From contig CP136065.1 of assembly GCA_032622095.1 (NCBI GenBank), forward strand, positions 41,765,503-41,829,502: 64,000 nucleotides of DNA, written 5' to 3'. Below are positions 1-10,238 of the stretch, in pieces. This DNA is from Siphonodentalium dalli (lineage: Eukaryota > Mollusca > Scaphopoda > Gadilida > Siphonodentaliidae). How positions within the stretch are numbered: position 1 is the stretch's first letter; every line of letters begins with the position of its first letter. A program made the translations under genes and the position numbers. The notes beneath the pieces were generated by a model, which made no database searches, was not told where the DNA came from, and saw nothing but the letters and a program-made list of their open reading frames with translations.

Positions 1-244
1 ACACTACCCAACATACTCCGGCCTCACACACTACCCAACATACTCCGGCCTCACACACTACCCAACAGACTCCGGCCTCACACACTACCCAACAGACTCC
101 GGCCTCACACACTACCCAACAGACTCCGGCCTCACACACTACCCAACAGACTCCGGCCTCACACACTACCCAACATACTCCGGCCTCACACACTACCCAA
201 CAGACTCCGGCCTCACACACTACCCAACATACTCCTGGCCTCAC
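1..244. repeat. 27-bp minisatellite, nine copies
   Basis: Nine head-to-tail copies of a 27-bp unit that begins ACACTACCCAACA and ends CCGGCCTCAC. Copies alternate between T and G at unit position 14 (CAACATACT or CAACAGACT). The last copy has an extra T and the array stops sharply at 244. It starts at the window edge, so it probably continues to the left. Confidence 0.97.
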
Positions 245-613
245 AGTGGAAATGGACAACTCTCAGTACTAATAGTGCTGAATTGGTAACTCTTAGTTTT
301 TTTTTGGTGATAAATTAAGTTACCCAGGTTCTCAAAAATATGAAAAAGTTACCGAGTTTCAGCCAGGTTGGGAAAATGGGATTTTTTTTTACTCAGGTCT
401 ATCTAAATCTCATGATAAATGGGATTTAGAAGTTACTAGTACTGAGAGAAGGTGGGTCGGTTCAGTGTCGAACAATTTTGTCAGTTAAAGATCCATCAAC
501 TCCAACAAAGTAATTTAATCTCCTTCCCTTTTGGAGATATTATGTAAAACTTTGTAGTAATTTGTAAAGATCTCAGTCTTCAGTTTATCCAAGAATGGGA
601 TCATCATCTCGTA
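245..613. other. AT-rich intergenic stretch, nothing recognised
   Basis: No open frame of useful length and no repeat structure beyond T and A homopolymers. I see no gene, RNA or mobile element here. Confidence 0.6.
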
Positions 614-770
614 CAGTAATGCTCAAAATAATACACTCCTTAAACACAGCAGAATTATGGGTGCCGAGAGCTTTCCGATGAATGGCAACAAGCCATATTT
701 CCGACTAAATCCTAAAAAGTTACCCACAATTCTGCTGTGTTTAAGGAGTCGATTATTTAGAGCATTACAG
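614..770. mobile_element. Palindromic MITE, copy 1 (TA-flanked)
   Basis: A near-complete inverted repeat. The left arm begins CAGTAATGCTC and the right arm ends GAGCATTACAG, with TA directly outside both ends. The arms contain CTCCTTAAACACAGCAGAAT and its reverse complement. No coding capacity. The TA duplication and size fit a non-autonomous Tc1/mariner-type element, but class is inferred from the target duplication alone. Two related copies lie at 2195-2496 and 4022-4165. Confidence 0.75.
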
Positions 771-984
771 TAAATTTATACAAATTAAAAAGTACTGGAG
801 GCAGCACTCTTTTACTGCTTCTGTTTCAAAGGTACATGGGGTGCGGTTGGAAATTCCAAGTTGGGTATTTTAAAGCCCCCTCCCTCCATCCAACGGAGAC
901 ACTCTAGCCACATCAGAGTCCAGCCTAGAGGACGACTTGGGAGAGATTTTCTCCCTAAAATGTGCAACTTAACCCCTACCAAAA

Positions 985-1415
985 ATCAGTTATATTCTAG
1001 TTAATTATTAGCCAACTATTAGCCAGTCACATTAGCCAACCTTTAGTTAAGGTCTAGTCAATATCCTAGTTACTATTTAGCTTAACTAGATATTAGCTGA
1101 CATTAGCTAGATATTAGCTAAGATGAATTTCCTTTGATGAAATCCCATGAGCGTTAGCTATCTTTTAGCCGTTTCAACTAGGCTAATTAGTTATTTAGCT
1201 AGAATCTAGCTAAGATTTAGCTACTTTTTAGTTAGTTATGCAAATGAGCTATTTAGTCATAATCTAGCTAACAATTAGCTACTTTTTAGTTACATAAATT
1301 TCCTAATTTTTAGCTATAGCTAATTTTTAACTAATGTTTAGCTAAGATTTAGTATGGTCTGGATGCCAGCTGTAGAAACCAGCTAAAATGGCTAAATTTT
1401 AACTAGAATATAACT
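985..1415. repeat. Low-complexity TTAGCTA-rich tract
   Basis: About 430 bp dominated by TTAGCTA, TAGCTAA and TTTAGTTA words in both orientations at irregular spacing. It looks like a strongly decayed short tandem repeat. It is bracketed by related CTCCCTAA and AGGGAGAAG words (about 950 and 1420-1450). No open frame. Confidence 0.65.
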
Positions 1416-2194
1416 AATTCTCCCTAATTTTGTCTCAGGGAGAAGTATCTTCTCTCTCATATACCAGTATGCATACATGTATGACCCAACATCATATTTA
1501 TAGTACATTTACTGATTATATTGGTGTTCTTACTCACTATAATGGTTTTATAAATGGCCTCTTGTGTTGCATAATACTTATTGGATAATAGAAGGGTGAT
1601 GTTGGGGTGTATTAAAATTGCACGTCAGCCATTGTTACTTCTCCCTGATTACAGTACACTTCTCCCTAATAACCTACATGTAACAGGGAGAAGTGACTTC
1701 TCCCAATTTGAAACCTCTAGACTGTACCCTGAGCCATGTCCATGCTAACATGTACTAATAAGAGGTTGTGCCAAATAGATGAATATCTAGAACATGTGAT
1801 CCCTTGACTGACCTCTTATCAGTTACCAAGGTCTCTCCGGCTCAGTTGACATCCCCGCCTCCGATAAGATATTTCTGGTCTGGGACTCACGACCCACAGA
1901 CTGTGACCTATTAACAATATTAACAATATTAATTCAGTTGCAGGGATGTATGCTTGGCCAATTGATGAACTTATTAACTGATCATTCTTACAAATAAATG
2001 AATTTGAAATCATATGATGATTCTCTATCTGTCATCTGCTTATATACGGAATACAATCCAAGGAAGAAGAATAGCCCATTTTGCTGCTGACTTGCAGCAC
2101 TAAATGGAATGATTCCAGGCATGGGAGATACAGTTTGTATTGTAATAAAATATTTATCCCAATATAAGGATCATGATATGAATGTATATATATA
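1416..2194. other. Non-coding stretch with inverted AGGGAGAAGT words
   Basis: Several copies of AGGGAGAAGT and its complement ACTTCTCCCT lie at 1436-1460 and 1638-1705, giving local hairpin potential. The rest is AT-rich. No credible gene. Confidence 0.5.
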
Positions 2195-2496
2195 CAGTAA
2201 TGCCCTAAATAATCGACTCCTTAACCACAGCAGAATTATGGGTAACTTTTCAGGATTTAGTCGGACATATGGCTTGTTGCCATTCATCATGCCCTAAATA
2301 ATCGACTCCTTAACCACAGCAGAATTATGGGCAAATGTTCAGGATTTAGTCGGAAATATGGCTTGTTGCCATTCATCGGAAAGCTCTCAGTGAGAGTTTT
2401 CAGATGAATGGCAACAAGCCATATTTCCAACTAAATCATGAAAAGTTACCCATAATTCTGCTGTGGTTAAGGAGTCGATTATTTAGGGCATTACTG
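2195..2496. mobile_element. Palindromic MITE, copy 2, with duplicated left arm
   Basis: Same family as 614-770. Ends are CAGTAATGCCC and GGGCATTACTG with TA on both sides (2193-2194 and 2497-2498). The left arm occurs twice in direct orientation (about 2197-2285 and 2289-2385), followed by one right arm. This points to an internal duplication or a nested insertion. Arms include AGCAGAATTATGGG and GGCTTGTTGCCATTCATC. Confidence 0.8.
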
Positions 2497-4021
2497 TATA
2501 CCGGTAGATGTGGTCAGTGCTTCAGATCATATGCTAAAATTCTTACAAAATACAAACCAACAAAGAAATGATTCTAAAAATTTTGAATTGGAATATTGAA
2601 ATGAAGAATGGGATATCTGTTGTGTGAAGACTGAAGATTACCTACTGTCAAAATATGGTGCTGGTCATCTGAAGAATGAATACCGGATAGTGAACTTAGT
2701 GATGCTAACCTGCTAAATTCACGCTCTGTATACCTAATTCTGTCATATGAATGGTATCTTTGCCTGGGTATCTTCACATCCACCACCCACCCCCTCCCGC
2801 CAGGATTTTTCTCCTAAAAGTTCATATATAAGAGCATTTGTTAGAGGTGGAGTGGGGACGATACCCAGGCCTGGCCAAAATATTAAAAAAAATTCAGGCA
2901 AAGTTCAACGGGAAATTTTTAGAAAATTAATGTTGTATATCTCCTTTCCCTAGCCTACTCAAAAGTGAATGGGTTAATTTGACTTCTTCCTTTCAGCTCT
3001 CGAAATTAGCTAAAATTAGGAATTAGGAAAAAGGCAATGTCATTGAAAAAGCAGCAGAGGCCAATATAGAATATGATGAAAATTCTAAAGCAATGCTGTC
3101 AAAGAAATAGGCCCCTCTTTTATAGAATTCTGTCATGAGAAAGAAATAAACAGATAGAATAGGCCTATCTTCTTAAGCTTTATATATCATTATCATCGTC
3201 CAATGGAACAAACAACATAGAGTCGGGATCAGAAACATTACCTTGTGAAATACAGTCAGAGTAAATAAGTATGTGTTATTACATACCAAGGTATCAAGGG
3301 ATCTACCAAGCAAACAGATATGGCATGTCTGATACAGGTTGTTTACAATGCCACCCACGGTTACCATTTACACACCCATTCAGAACATACCTACAATGTA
3401 CAAGCAGTGTGCCAGACAGAGACTGAAGCGAGTGAAAGTCATCAGAGGTGTAGGTTAGCATGTTGCTGGGGTGGGTTCAATATCCAAGGTGGGTTCAATG
3501 TGGGTCCAAGGTGGGTTCAACTGTGGGTTCAATATCCAAGACCATGACAATTTACTAGTACCTAGAAAAAATATTCAGGTTCCTGCAGGTTCGGACATAC
3601 ATAAGTCAAGCTCAGAAAATGTTGCATCCATGGACAGAAGAACGGACGGATAGACAGATGGACATTGCTTCTCTCTTATATGTTTGTAGCCATTTCTTTC
3701 TTGATGGTAATTGGTCCGCTTACTAATACACACTTATTGCCATCTGGCGGAAACAGGCTCCCTAAGGTCCATAAGGGAGCCTTTATTCAGTGTCAGAGGG
3801 GCCTGTGTCATGGCCCCTGTATGCACTTCATGCACATTTTAATCTTAGATAGATCCTTTATTCAGCGACAGCCTCTTTGTGCGCTGATTGTTTAAATATT
3901 TTGATTAAAAAAAATTAAATTAAAATTTTCTTTTTCTTTTAGTTTTTTAGATTAAGTTCCTTTATGAATTAGATTTTTTTATTTAATTAAATTCCTTTAA
4001 TTAAAATTATGAAAAATTAAC
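2497..4021. other. Non-coding stretch; weak inverted repeat at 2761-2875
   Basis: GCCTGGGTATC at about 2762 and GATACCCAGGC at about 2864 form a short inverted pair around a C-rich segment, possibly a small foldback. The remainder is AT-rich with a few frames under 80 codons that resemble nothing I know. No gene is supported. Confidence 0.45.
3470..3542. repeat. GTGGGTTCAA minisatellite
   Basis: Four to five imperfect tandem copies of a GTGGGTTCAATATCCAAG-like unit within 75 bp, with variable spacing between the GTGGGTTCAA cores. Confidence 0.8.
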
Positions 4022-4165
4022 GCCTGAAATATGGCTTGTTGACATTCATCGGAAAACTCTGTGAGCTTTCCGATGAATGGCACCAAACCATATTTCCGAC
4101 TAAATCCTGAAAAATTACCCATAATTCTGCTGTGGTTAAGGAGTTGATTATTTAAGGCATTTCTG
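4022..4165. mobile_element. Palindromic MITE, copy 3, left-truncated
   Basis: Matches the family at 614-770 and 2195-2496. The first 80 or so bases of the left arm are missing, so it starts within the AAATATGGCTTGTTG segment. The right arm is complete and ends GGCATTTCTG followed by TA. Confidence 0.75.
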
Positions 4166-4595
4166 TAGTAACATTTGTTAAAAACTGACCTAAACAGACA
4201 GAAGATTAAAATATAGACAGAGCTTGTTCTTATACCAATCATAAATGTTAAATAGCATGTTATTGTCCAGATCGTACATGTATGTCAACAAAAGAGAAAT
4301 CATTTTACAGAAAGTTTGTATATAAACAAACCAGCCGAAGTCCAACGGAGATCATATTCATGGTGGAATGCACAGCAGTGTCAGTCAAATCACATCAAGT
4401 CTCATTTCAATCAACCCATTGTCAGTTCAAAATCCAGCTAATGAACGTTTAAATATACATGATTTGGGAATGATCAGACAGATTAACCCAAGTCATATTT
4501 TCTCCTAACATACAGTCATACACACACCAAATAAGGATTATTACTACGATAGTGTATGTAGTAAATAGCACATACATGTTCTAAATAACACATAA

Positions 4596-5040
4596 GTGAC
4601 CCGCCATATCAAATCCAGTTGTAAGTCGGGATTTTTTTACCCTGTGCCAATGCATTCTCTTATATATGCGAGTCGGCTCGCATATATAAGAGAATGCATT
4701 GGCCTAACAATTTTTTATCATTTTTTTTTAATAAATGTTTCTTACATTTTTTAGGACATAAAATAAAAAACATCCATTACCCTGCAGGGAGCCCCACACA
4801 TATATAGAAGCATATAGAAGAGTGTTGTCTGCTCATGTTTGTCTGGGGCTCTGTATGGGTAAAATTAAAAAATTGTTAAAGAATACAAGAAAAAATTATT
4901 AAAATTGTAAAAAATTGTTAGGCCAATGCATTCTCTTATATATGCGAGGTGACCTATGGTCGACTCGCATATATAAGAGAATGCATTGGCACAGGCTAAA
5001 AAAATCCCGACTTACGACTGGATTTGATATGGCGGGTCAC
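4596..5040. mobile_element. Nested palindromic element with two copies of the hairpin cassette
   Basis: A 445-bp inverted-repeat element. It begins GTGACCCGCCATATC and ends with the reverse complement. Inside the terminal arms lie two hairpins (4646-4703 and 4922-4990), each with 27-bp arms starting GCCAATGCATTCTC. The first has perfect arms and a 4-base loop. Between them is an A/T-rich spacer with a further inverted pair around CAGGGAGCCCC. No protein is encoded. Confidence 0.85.
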
Positions 5041-5441
5041 ATATAATAACATCACGCACCAGATAATGAATTAACTATGATAGTATGGCTAGTCATATGG
5101 TTTGTAGTAAATTCTGCCTTGTGCATGCAATGTCTAAATAAGGAGATGACTAACGTATCGCCCCACCCATAAATCTGCTCTGTGGTAAAATTGGATCATT
5201 TCCAAGCGTCTGATTGCTCACTGAATTAGGTGAGTGACATAGGTTCAATTTTTTCTCAACGCTAGGAACAGAAATGGTGGACTGACTTTCAGCATTTTCA
5301 TTATTTATGCATAGCTTATATTTTGTTAGCTATGTTTTATGAAAATGATAAGACATGATGTATATGATCTATTAAACATTAATATACAAACTAAAAAAGT
5401 TGATAAATCAAACTATAAATAGCTAGTGAACAAGATCAGGT

Positions 5442-5889
5442 GTTAACCCTTTACCCAACAAACCGGCCAAAAACGCCCAAATAAAGCTTTGATCAACAGC
5501 CTAAAATATCTTCGGTCTGTCTCAATAACACCATACAAATATGGATATCATTGGAACCGGTTCATTGTCCACATTGTGATGGTTACAGTTATGCCCTGTG
5601 CCAATACATTCTCTTATATATGAGAGTCGCCTCGCATATATAAGAGAATGCATTGGCCTAAAAAAATCTTTTTTACCATTTTTTCTTACATTCTTTAACA
5701 ATTATATAATTTTTTCTTACATTTTTTAACAATTTTTATAATATTTTTCTACATTCTTTGACAATTTTATCATTTTTAATATGTGTTAAGCCAATGCATT
5801 CTCTTATATATGCGAGGCGACCTATGGTCGACTCGCATATATAAGAGAATGCATTGGCACAGGGCCATTCTGTTGGGTAAAGGGTTAAC
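5442..5889. mobile_element. Palindromic element with different ends but the same hairpin cassette
   Basis: A 448-bp element with perfect 19-bp ends, GTTAACCCTTTACCCAACA and its reverse complement. It contains two hairpins (5600-5657 and 5790-5858) of the same sequence as those in 4596-5040, separated by a T-rich spacer. Outer arms are unrelated to that element, so the hairpin pair behaves as a separate cassette, bounded by CCTGTGCCAAT and ATTGGCACAGG. Confidence 0.85.
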
Positions 5890-6051
5890 TCAAGGTGGGA
5901 CTAATGATACCCCTGCAGTGAAATTGGGCTACATTAAGGGCAGCCATATTAACATAACTATTTTTAGAATTAAAAAAACACAAGGAATACAAGATCAGAC
6001 AATATTATGCATGTTGCGAATATTTATATTAAAGTTGGATAACTAAAAATA

Positions 6052-6345
6052 ATTCGGACTGAGATCATAATTGCAGATGTACATGTTTGCATAGTGATAA
6101 ATATCTGTGTCAAGTTTAAAATAGATTGACAGGAAAATGTCCGAATACAAGCTCGGACAAATTTATGCAACAGTCTAAAATCGAAAAAGGGGGGATAACT
6201 CCATTAAAATGAAGTTGGACAGACCTCATAATTTCAGGTGCATAGGTTCCCATGGTACTGAATTACTGTGCCATGTTTAAACAAAATTATTGAAAAATGT
6301 TGGGATACAAGATCGGACAAAGTTGCGACAACGGACTGATGCCTC
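6052..6345. repeat. Two diverged tandem copies of a ~160-bp repeat
   Basis: The segment from about 6052 (TTCGGACTGAGATCATAATT) is repeated at about 6213 with substitutions. Both copies end with a GATACAAG.TCGGACAAA.TT-like motif (6150s and 6310s). Non-coding. Confidence 0.65.
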
Positions 6346-6508
6346 TTCCAATATATACTAATGAGAAGCACTTTAATTAACCAGAAAATGAAGGAACAAG
6401 GGTAACGCCAAGTGTGGGCCAATGCCCCCGACTGTATGCTTAATATTGGCTACATGTATATTTAGAGAGAAAATGAAGTAATAGTGGGGCATTTCTCTCA
6501 GTTTAACA

Positions 6509-6630
6509 CCAGGTCATAACTCTGGCAAAGGGCCACAACTCTTGAGAAAAAGTGTGGACAAAACAAACCCCAGGTCATATCTCTGGCAAAGGACCATAAC
6601 TCTGGAAAAAAAGTGTGGACAAAACCTGCA
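6509..6630. repeat. 61-bp tandem duplication
   Basis: Two copies (from 6509 and 6570) of a unit starting CCAGGTCATA and ending in AAAAAGTGTGGACAAAAC. The CATAACTCTGG words resemble interspersed repeats I associate with bivalve genomes, from memory only. Confidence 0.75.
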
Positions 6631-7159
6631 CTATGAAGGACAGAGGGATGAAGGTCTCGAAGTGCTATATACCCCAGTATCCTCAATTCACAAATAATAA
6701 CAGATTGGACAGAGTCAGGTCTACATCAATGTATTGGATGGATTGACAAGCTGATATGCCTCATCTCAACTTTTTCAAAATTTTCAGCTCTTTGAAAAAA
6801 AGCCACAGATCATTCTAGCTAAAGTATTTTGTACACGAATTCTTGGTCCCAGATCATCCAGGAGGTTTCACACTGCTGATCGAGGCTTAGAGGATGGTGT
6901 ATAGTTAAGCACTCTAATACACCCCAGCTGTATAATTACCATGCTTACTGACACCACATGCTGCTCCGATAAATACATGCTCACATTATTTAAACACTAT
7001 GCAGTTCTCACTAGTCCCGTTCTCGGTGTGCATTTTTTCTCTGAGCGCTGCCGAATTTCAGAACAAAATGATGAGTATTTCAAAGTAATTCTATAATTCT
7101 CCACGTCATCAAATAGACATGATATTCCGTCATAGTGTTTATATTGACAGAATTGGAGC
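6631..7159. other. Intergenic stretch, nothing recognised
   Basis: AT-rich sequence with no convincing frame, repeat or RNA structure. Confidence 0.5.
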
Positions 7160-7300
7160 TTAACCCTTTCATGACCGGAGCGACGCTGGTGCAGAATTAA
7201 AGATCCTGTGCCAGTGCATTCTCTTATATACATATATGTGAGTCTCCCATAGAGAGCCTCATATACATTGTATATAAGAGAATGCACTGGCTTACTTCTT
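7160..7300. mobile_element. Hairpin-cassette copy in a third context
   Basis: Begins TTAACCCTTTCATGACC and runs through ATTAAAGATCCTGTGCCAGTG into a hairpin (7210-7291) related to those at 4646 and 5600, with CCAGTG/CACTGG instead of CCAATG/CATTGG. The same leader and hairpin recur at 9355-9540 and at the end of every 3.22-kb unit (for example 18,060-18,172). The right end of the element is not evident. Confidence 0.65.
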
Positions 7301-7699
7301 TTTTGTTGTTACACAGAGTTTATCTTGCCCACACGATTCAATACTAAACTTATGAAAGTGGTATTTGAAGAAGAATTGAGCATTTATTTCAGTCAAAAAC
7401 TAGAAGTGTGACTTTCCTTGTTATTCGAGACAATGGTTGTATAGTGGGTGTCAATCAGATCTTACATAACCTTTGATAGTTCCGCCAAGTCTATTTTGTC
7501 ACATAAAATCAATAAAAATATAAGATTTTTTTTAGTTATATTCTGGGATGTGAGGAGTATGTCCCTGATATATTTCAGGCCAAAACTATGAAAAATAACC
7601 GACTTATAATAATACATTTTATAGCCCCTCTCTAAATATCCTATAGTAAATTCATGCTGTAAGGCCAATATAAAAATATTTCTTGATTTACAACTCCTC

Positions 7700-7885
7700 C
7701 CAACAGGGTGGGGGGGGGGGGGGGGGTCAGGAAAAAAATTACGGATACAAGGTGGAAATTTTGTGTTTTTCAGTTTTGGGGACCCACCACCTCGGGAGCT
7801 TAAGTTTTTTCCACCCAGGTCTGGGACACCCACCCAGGACCGTAAGTTTTTTCCAACCAGGTCTGGGACACCCACCCCCAAAATT
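7700..7885. repeat. G-tract repeat, with an inverted copy at 9190-9290
   Basis: Contains a long G run (about 7707-7727), then GGAAAAAAATTAC.GGATACAAGG, then two imperfect copies of a GGTCTGGGACACCCACCC unit (about 7775-7880). The reverse complement of the core is seen at 9235-9290. The pair may mark the two ends of a larger decayed inverted-repeat element, but the intervening sequence was not resolved. Confidence 0.5.
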
Positions 7886-8194
7886 TATGAAAATCTTGTA
7901 AATTCTACTAAATAATGTGTTGTTGGCAGGGTAAGGGTCTCTCATTGTGTCTGCACCAGAACTGAGAGAACGTTGATCAAGTACACCCACAAAAAATAAA
8001 CAAACAAAGCACATGGCTGAAAAATATGCCAACAAAACCAGTGACAAAACCTTTAAAAACCCAAATATTTATGGTTATAAAGGTAAAACACCCACTTTAA
8101 CAGGATAGTTGTGTCCCTTATTAGCAATAGGTTAAAATATGTGCATGTGTAAAGTAAAAACACCATCAATTTGATTAAATAAACACAGTTCCAG
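7886..8194. other. Intergenic stretch, nothing recognised
   Basis: AT-rich, no coherent frame on either strand and no repeat structure noticed. Confidence 0.5.
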
Positions 8195-8410
8195 TCCTCT
8201 CCATGTGGGAAATCACTGGTGAGCAATGAGGAGCTCCCCTTAAAATCATTCTAGGCGAGTGGCGAGTAGCTCTCCTACAAAATGTCGAGGCGAGTAGTAT
8301 CCCAGCAGGAGATGCTGAAGGCATCTCCCAAAGGCATCTCCCGAAGGCCTGAGGGGGCGAGTAAGGGAGGGGGTCAGGGGGCCTCCCCCGGAAAATTTTG
8401 AAAATTAGAT
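8195..8410. repeat. Interspersed repeat with GGCCTCCCCCGG core
   Basis: GC-richer than its surroundings, with local tandem words (AAGGCATCTCCC twice, GGCGAGTAG-like words). It ends with GGGGGCCTCCCCCGG followed by AAAATTTTGAAAAT, a motif I have met as a dispersed repeat in marine invertebrate DNA (recollection, not searched). Confidence 0.45.
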
Positions 8411-8756
8411 GCTCAGATAGCGGCAAATTCGAGTTATTTAGATTGCGCTATCCCACAGCTTCGACCTACAGTGAGATAACACTTTTTATTCTACTCTGGT
8501 TAAAGGGTTATCTCACTATGGGTAAACTTCCGGTTTGTTGTTTATACTATACAATTTGTCCCACCTTCTCAATAAGTGACAAAAATGCAATGCCACATGT
8601 GTATTCTGAGTTATCGACAGTATTTTATTGAACCACATGGTCTCTCTGTTTGTTGTGCAGAAATTGTATTGCCGATGTCAATCGCAATCAGTTCGATTTT
8701 GAATTAATTCCTCGATCTATTTTAGTAAATAGCACATATAATAAAAAGAAAACCTT

Positions 8757-8904
8757 CGTGTTTGGAATGAATACCGGAATTATCTCACTCGTGGTCACAG
8801 TGAGATACTGGAATCATCACTCGTGGCTTAAAGGCCACTCGTGATGATTCCAATATCTCACTGTGACCACGAATGAGATACTTCCGGTATTCACTCAAAA
8901 CACG
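8757..8904. repeat. Long hairpin with ~70-bp arms
   Basis: Left arm begins CGTGTTTGGAATGAATACC and the right arm ends with its near reverse complement. The arms meet at 8830-8837 with almost no loop. They contain CTCACTCGTGGTCACAGTGAG. A shorter related inverted pair (GTGAGATAAC and GTTATCTCAC) lies at 8470-8516. It may be a foldback element or recombination product; no target duplication is seen. Confidence 0.75.
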
Positions 8905-9189
8905 CAGGTATCCATATCCTCTATGTATAATAAGTTAAAAAAGCCATGATAAACTATGAGAAAAGATGAGAATGGATTTTTTCATTGCAATTTTTTTCCT
9001 CGACGAAAACCGGACCCACCACATGGTTTCAACTTTTAAAGGGAGAAATTGTGGAAAAAAAATTAAAATATAGAGCCCCCCTCACTTGTATAAGGCTATA
9101 GCATGCACTACTATGTGAATCTGATTATTTCAATTCATTTTGAAGCTGTAATTTGTCTTAGAAATGATTTTGGAAAAAAAAATTGCATG

Positions 9190-9290
9190 ACATCAGAAAA
9201 AATCTCCATTCCGGCCTCGGGGACACCCACCCACCCGGTCCTTGTATCCTGTAATTTTTTTCCGACCCCACCCTGCTCCCAACCCTATTT
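9190..9290. repeat. Inverted counterpart of 7700-7885
   Basis: Reads GGGACACCCACCC, then CCTTGTATCCTGTAATTTTTT and CACCCTGCTCCCAACCC, the reverse complement of the 7700-7880 core but without the long G run. Confidence 0.5.
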
Positions 9291-9354
9291 TAAGTCCCCC
9301 TCTTCAATTTTTTTTATTTGTATATCTTTTATACAATTTTTTCTCTCATGCCAT

Positions 9355-9540
9355 AACTCTTTCATGACGAGAGCTGCGCTGTTGCAGCATTAAAGATCCT
9401 GTTCCAGTGCATTCTCTTATATATGAGAGTCTCCCATTGTGAGCCTTGCATATATAAGAGAATGCACTGGCTTACAAGATCAAGTTAAATATTGTTAGGC
9501 CCTATGGGCGACTCGCATATATAAGAGAATGCATTAGCAT
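9355..9540. mobile_element. Hairpin-cassette copy: one full hairpin and one half
   Basis: Leader AACTCTTTCATGACG and ATTAAAGATCCTGT match 7160-7210. A full hairpin occupies about 9414-9470. After a 40-bp spacer, 9510-9538 holds only the right arm of a second hairpin (CTCGCATATATAAGAGAATG). This is the same two-hairpin layout as 4596-5040 with a shorter spacer and one lost arm. Confidence 0.7.
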
Positions 9541-10230
9541 AAGATAGGATACTGCTTCAATATCTAGAAATGGCCATGTATGTTAGAAAAATTAAAATAT
9601 AAAAAATTAAATTTGCCCTCAATCCCCATTTTTCTAATAAAGTTGGATGTAAATCTAGCAATTTATTTATTGGAGTGGACTAAAGGGTATTTTATTTAAA
9701 AGGTACTAGTACTCAATCCAATCAGACGCTCCTCAATTACTATTTCTTTGGCTTCGGGGGTAAAAAATATTTGATTCGAGTCGAGGAACTCACCCATCAA
9801 AGCTCAGAGTGATTCATTTTTTAAGTTTGTTATCTCTCGAGATGTGTAATAATATGTGGCCCAGAAATACGTGGTCAAACGGAGGGTCTCGGACAAAATC
9901 ACGGAGGAAGATGGATAACTCTAAAGTCAAGTGGTAATTCCGTGATACTTTAGTGATAATACGGCCATTTTTTGTTGAACAAAAGGTTGATAAATAACAA
10001 GTTTTGGGAAATTTGATACCATAGTTGATTTCATATTTGAGGGAAAGAACAGTCGTAAATATCCAAATATAAAATAAGTTCTTTCCGGATAGGTCTACTT
10101 TGGTTGACTGGTATTGCCATTGTCTGATTATTACTATTACATGTTGGTCAGGGTAAACCAGTAAAACCACCGATCGATCTACTAGTATATATATAAAGCC
10201 TGATCAGGCTAAAATAGATCAATTGGTCTT
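9541..10230. other. Intergenic stretch, nothing recognised until ~10,140
   Basis: No recognisable gene. One minus-strand open frame (about 118 codons, 9814-10,170) has no motif I know and is probably chance. From about 10,140 the sequence belongs to the older repeat that hosts the hAT element (compare 12,100-12,400). Confidence 0.5.
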
Positions 10231-10238
10231 CCTGGCAC

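Noticed and set aside
1-244. CRISPR array
   Set aside because: The 27-bp units abut directly with no variable spacers and the context is eukaryotic repeat DNA.
5442-5889. Bacterial-type terminators or attenuators at the strong hairpins
   Set aside because: The window is eukaryotic, and the hairpins are parts of inverted-repeat elements present in many contexts.
9814-10170. 118-codon minus-strand frame as a gene
   Set aside because: No domain, no plausible splice context that I can judge, and it overlaps the older repeat at its right end.
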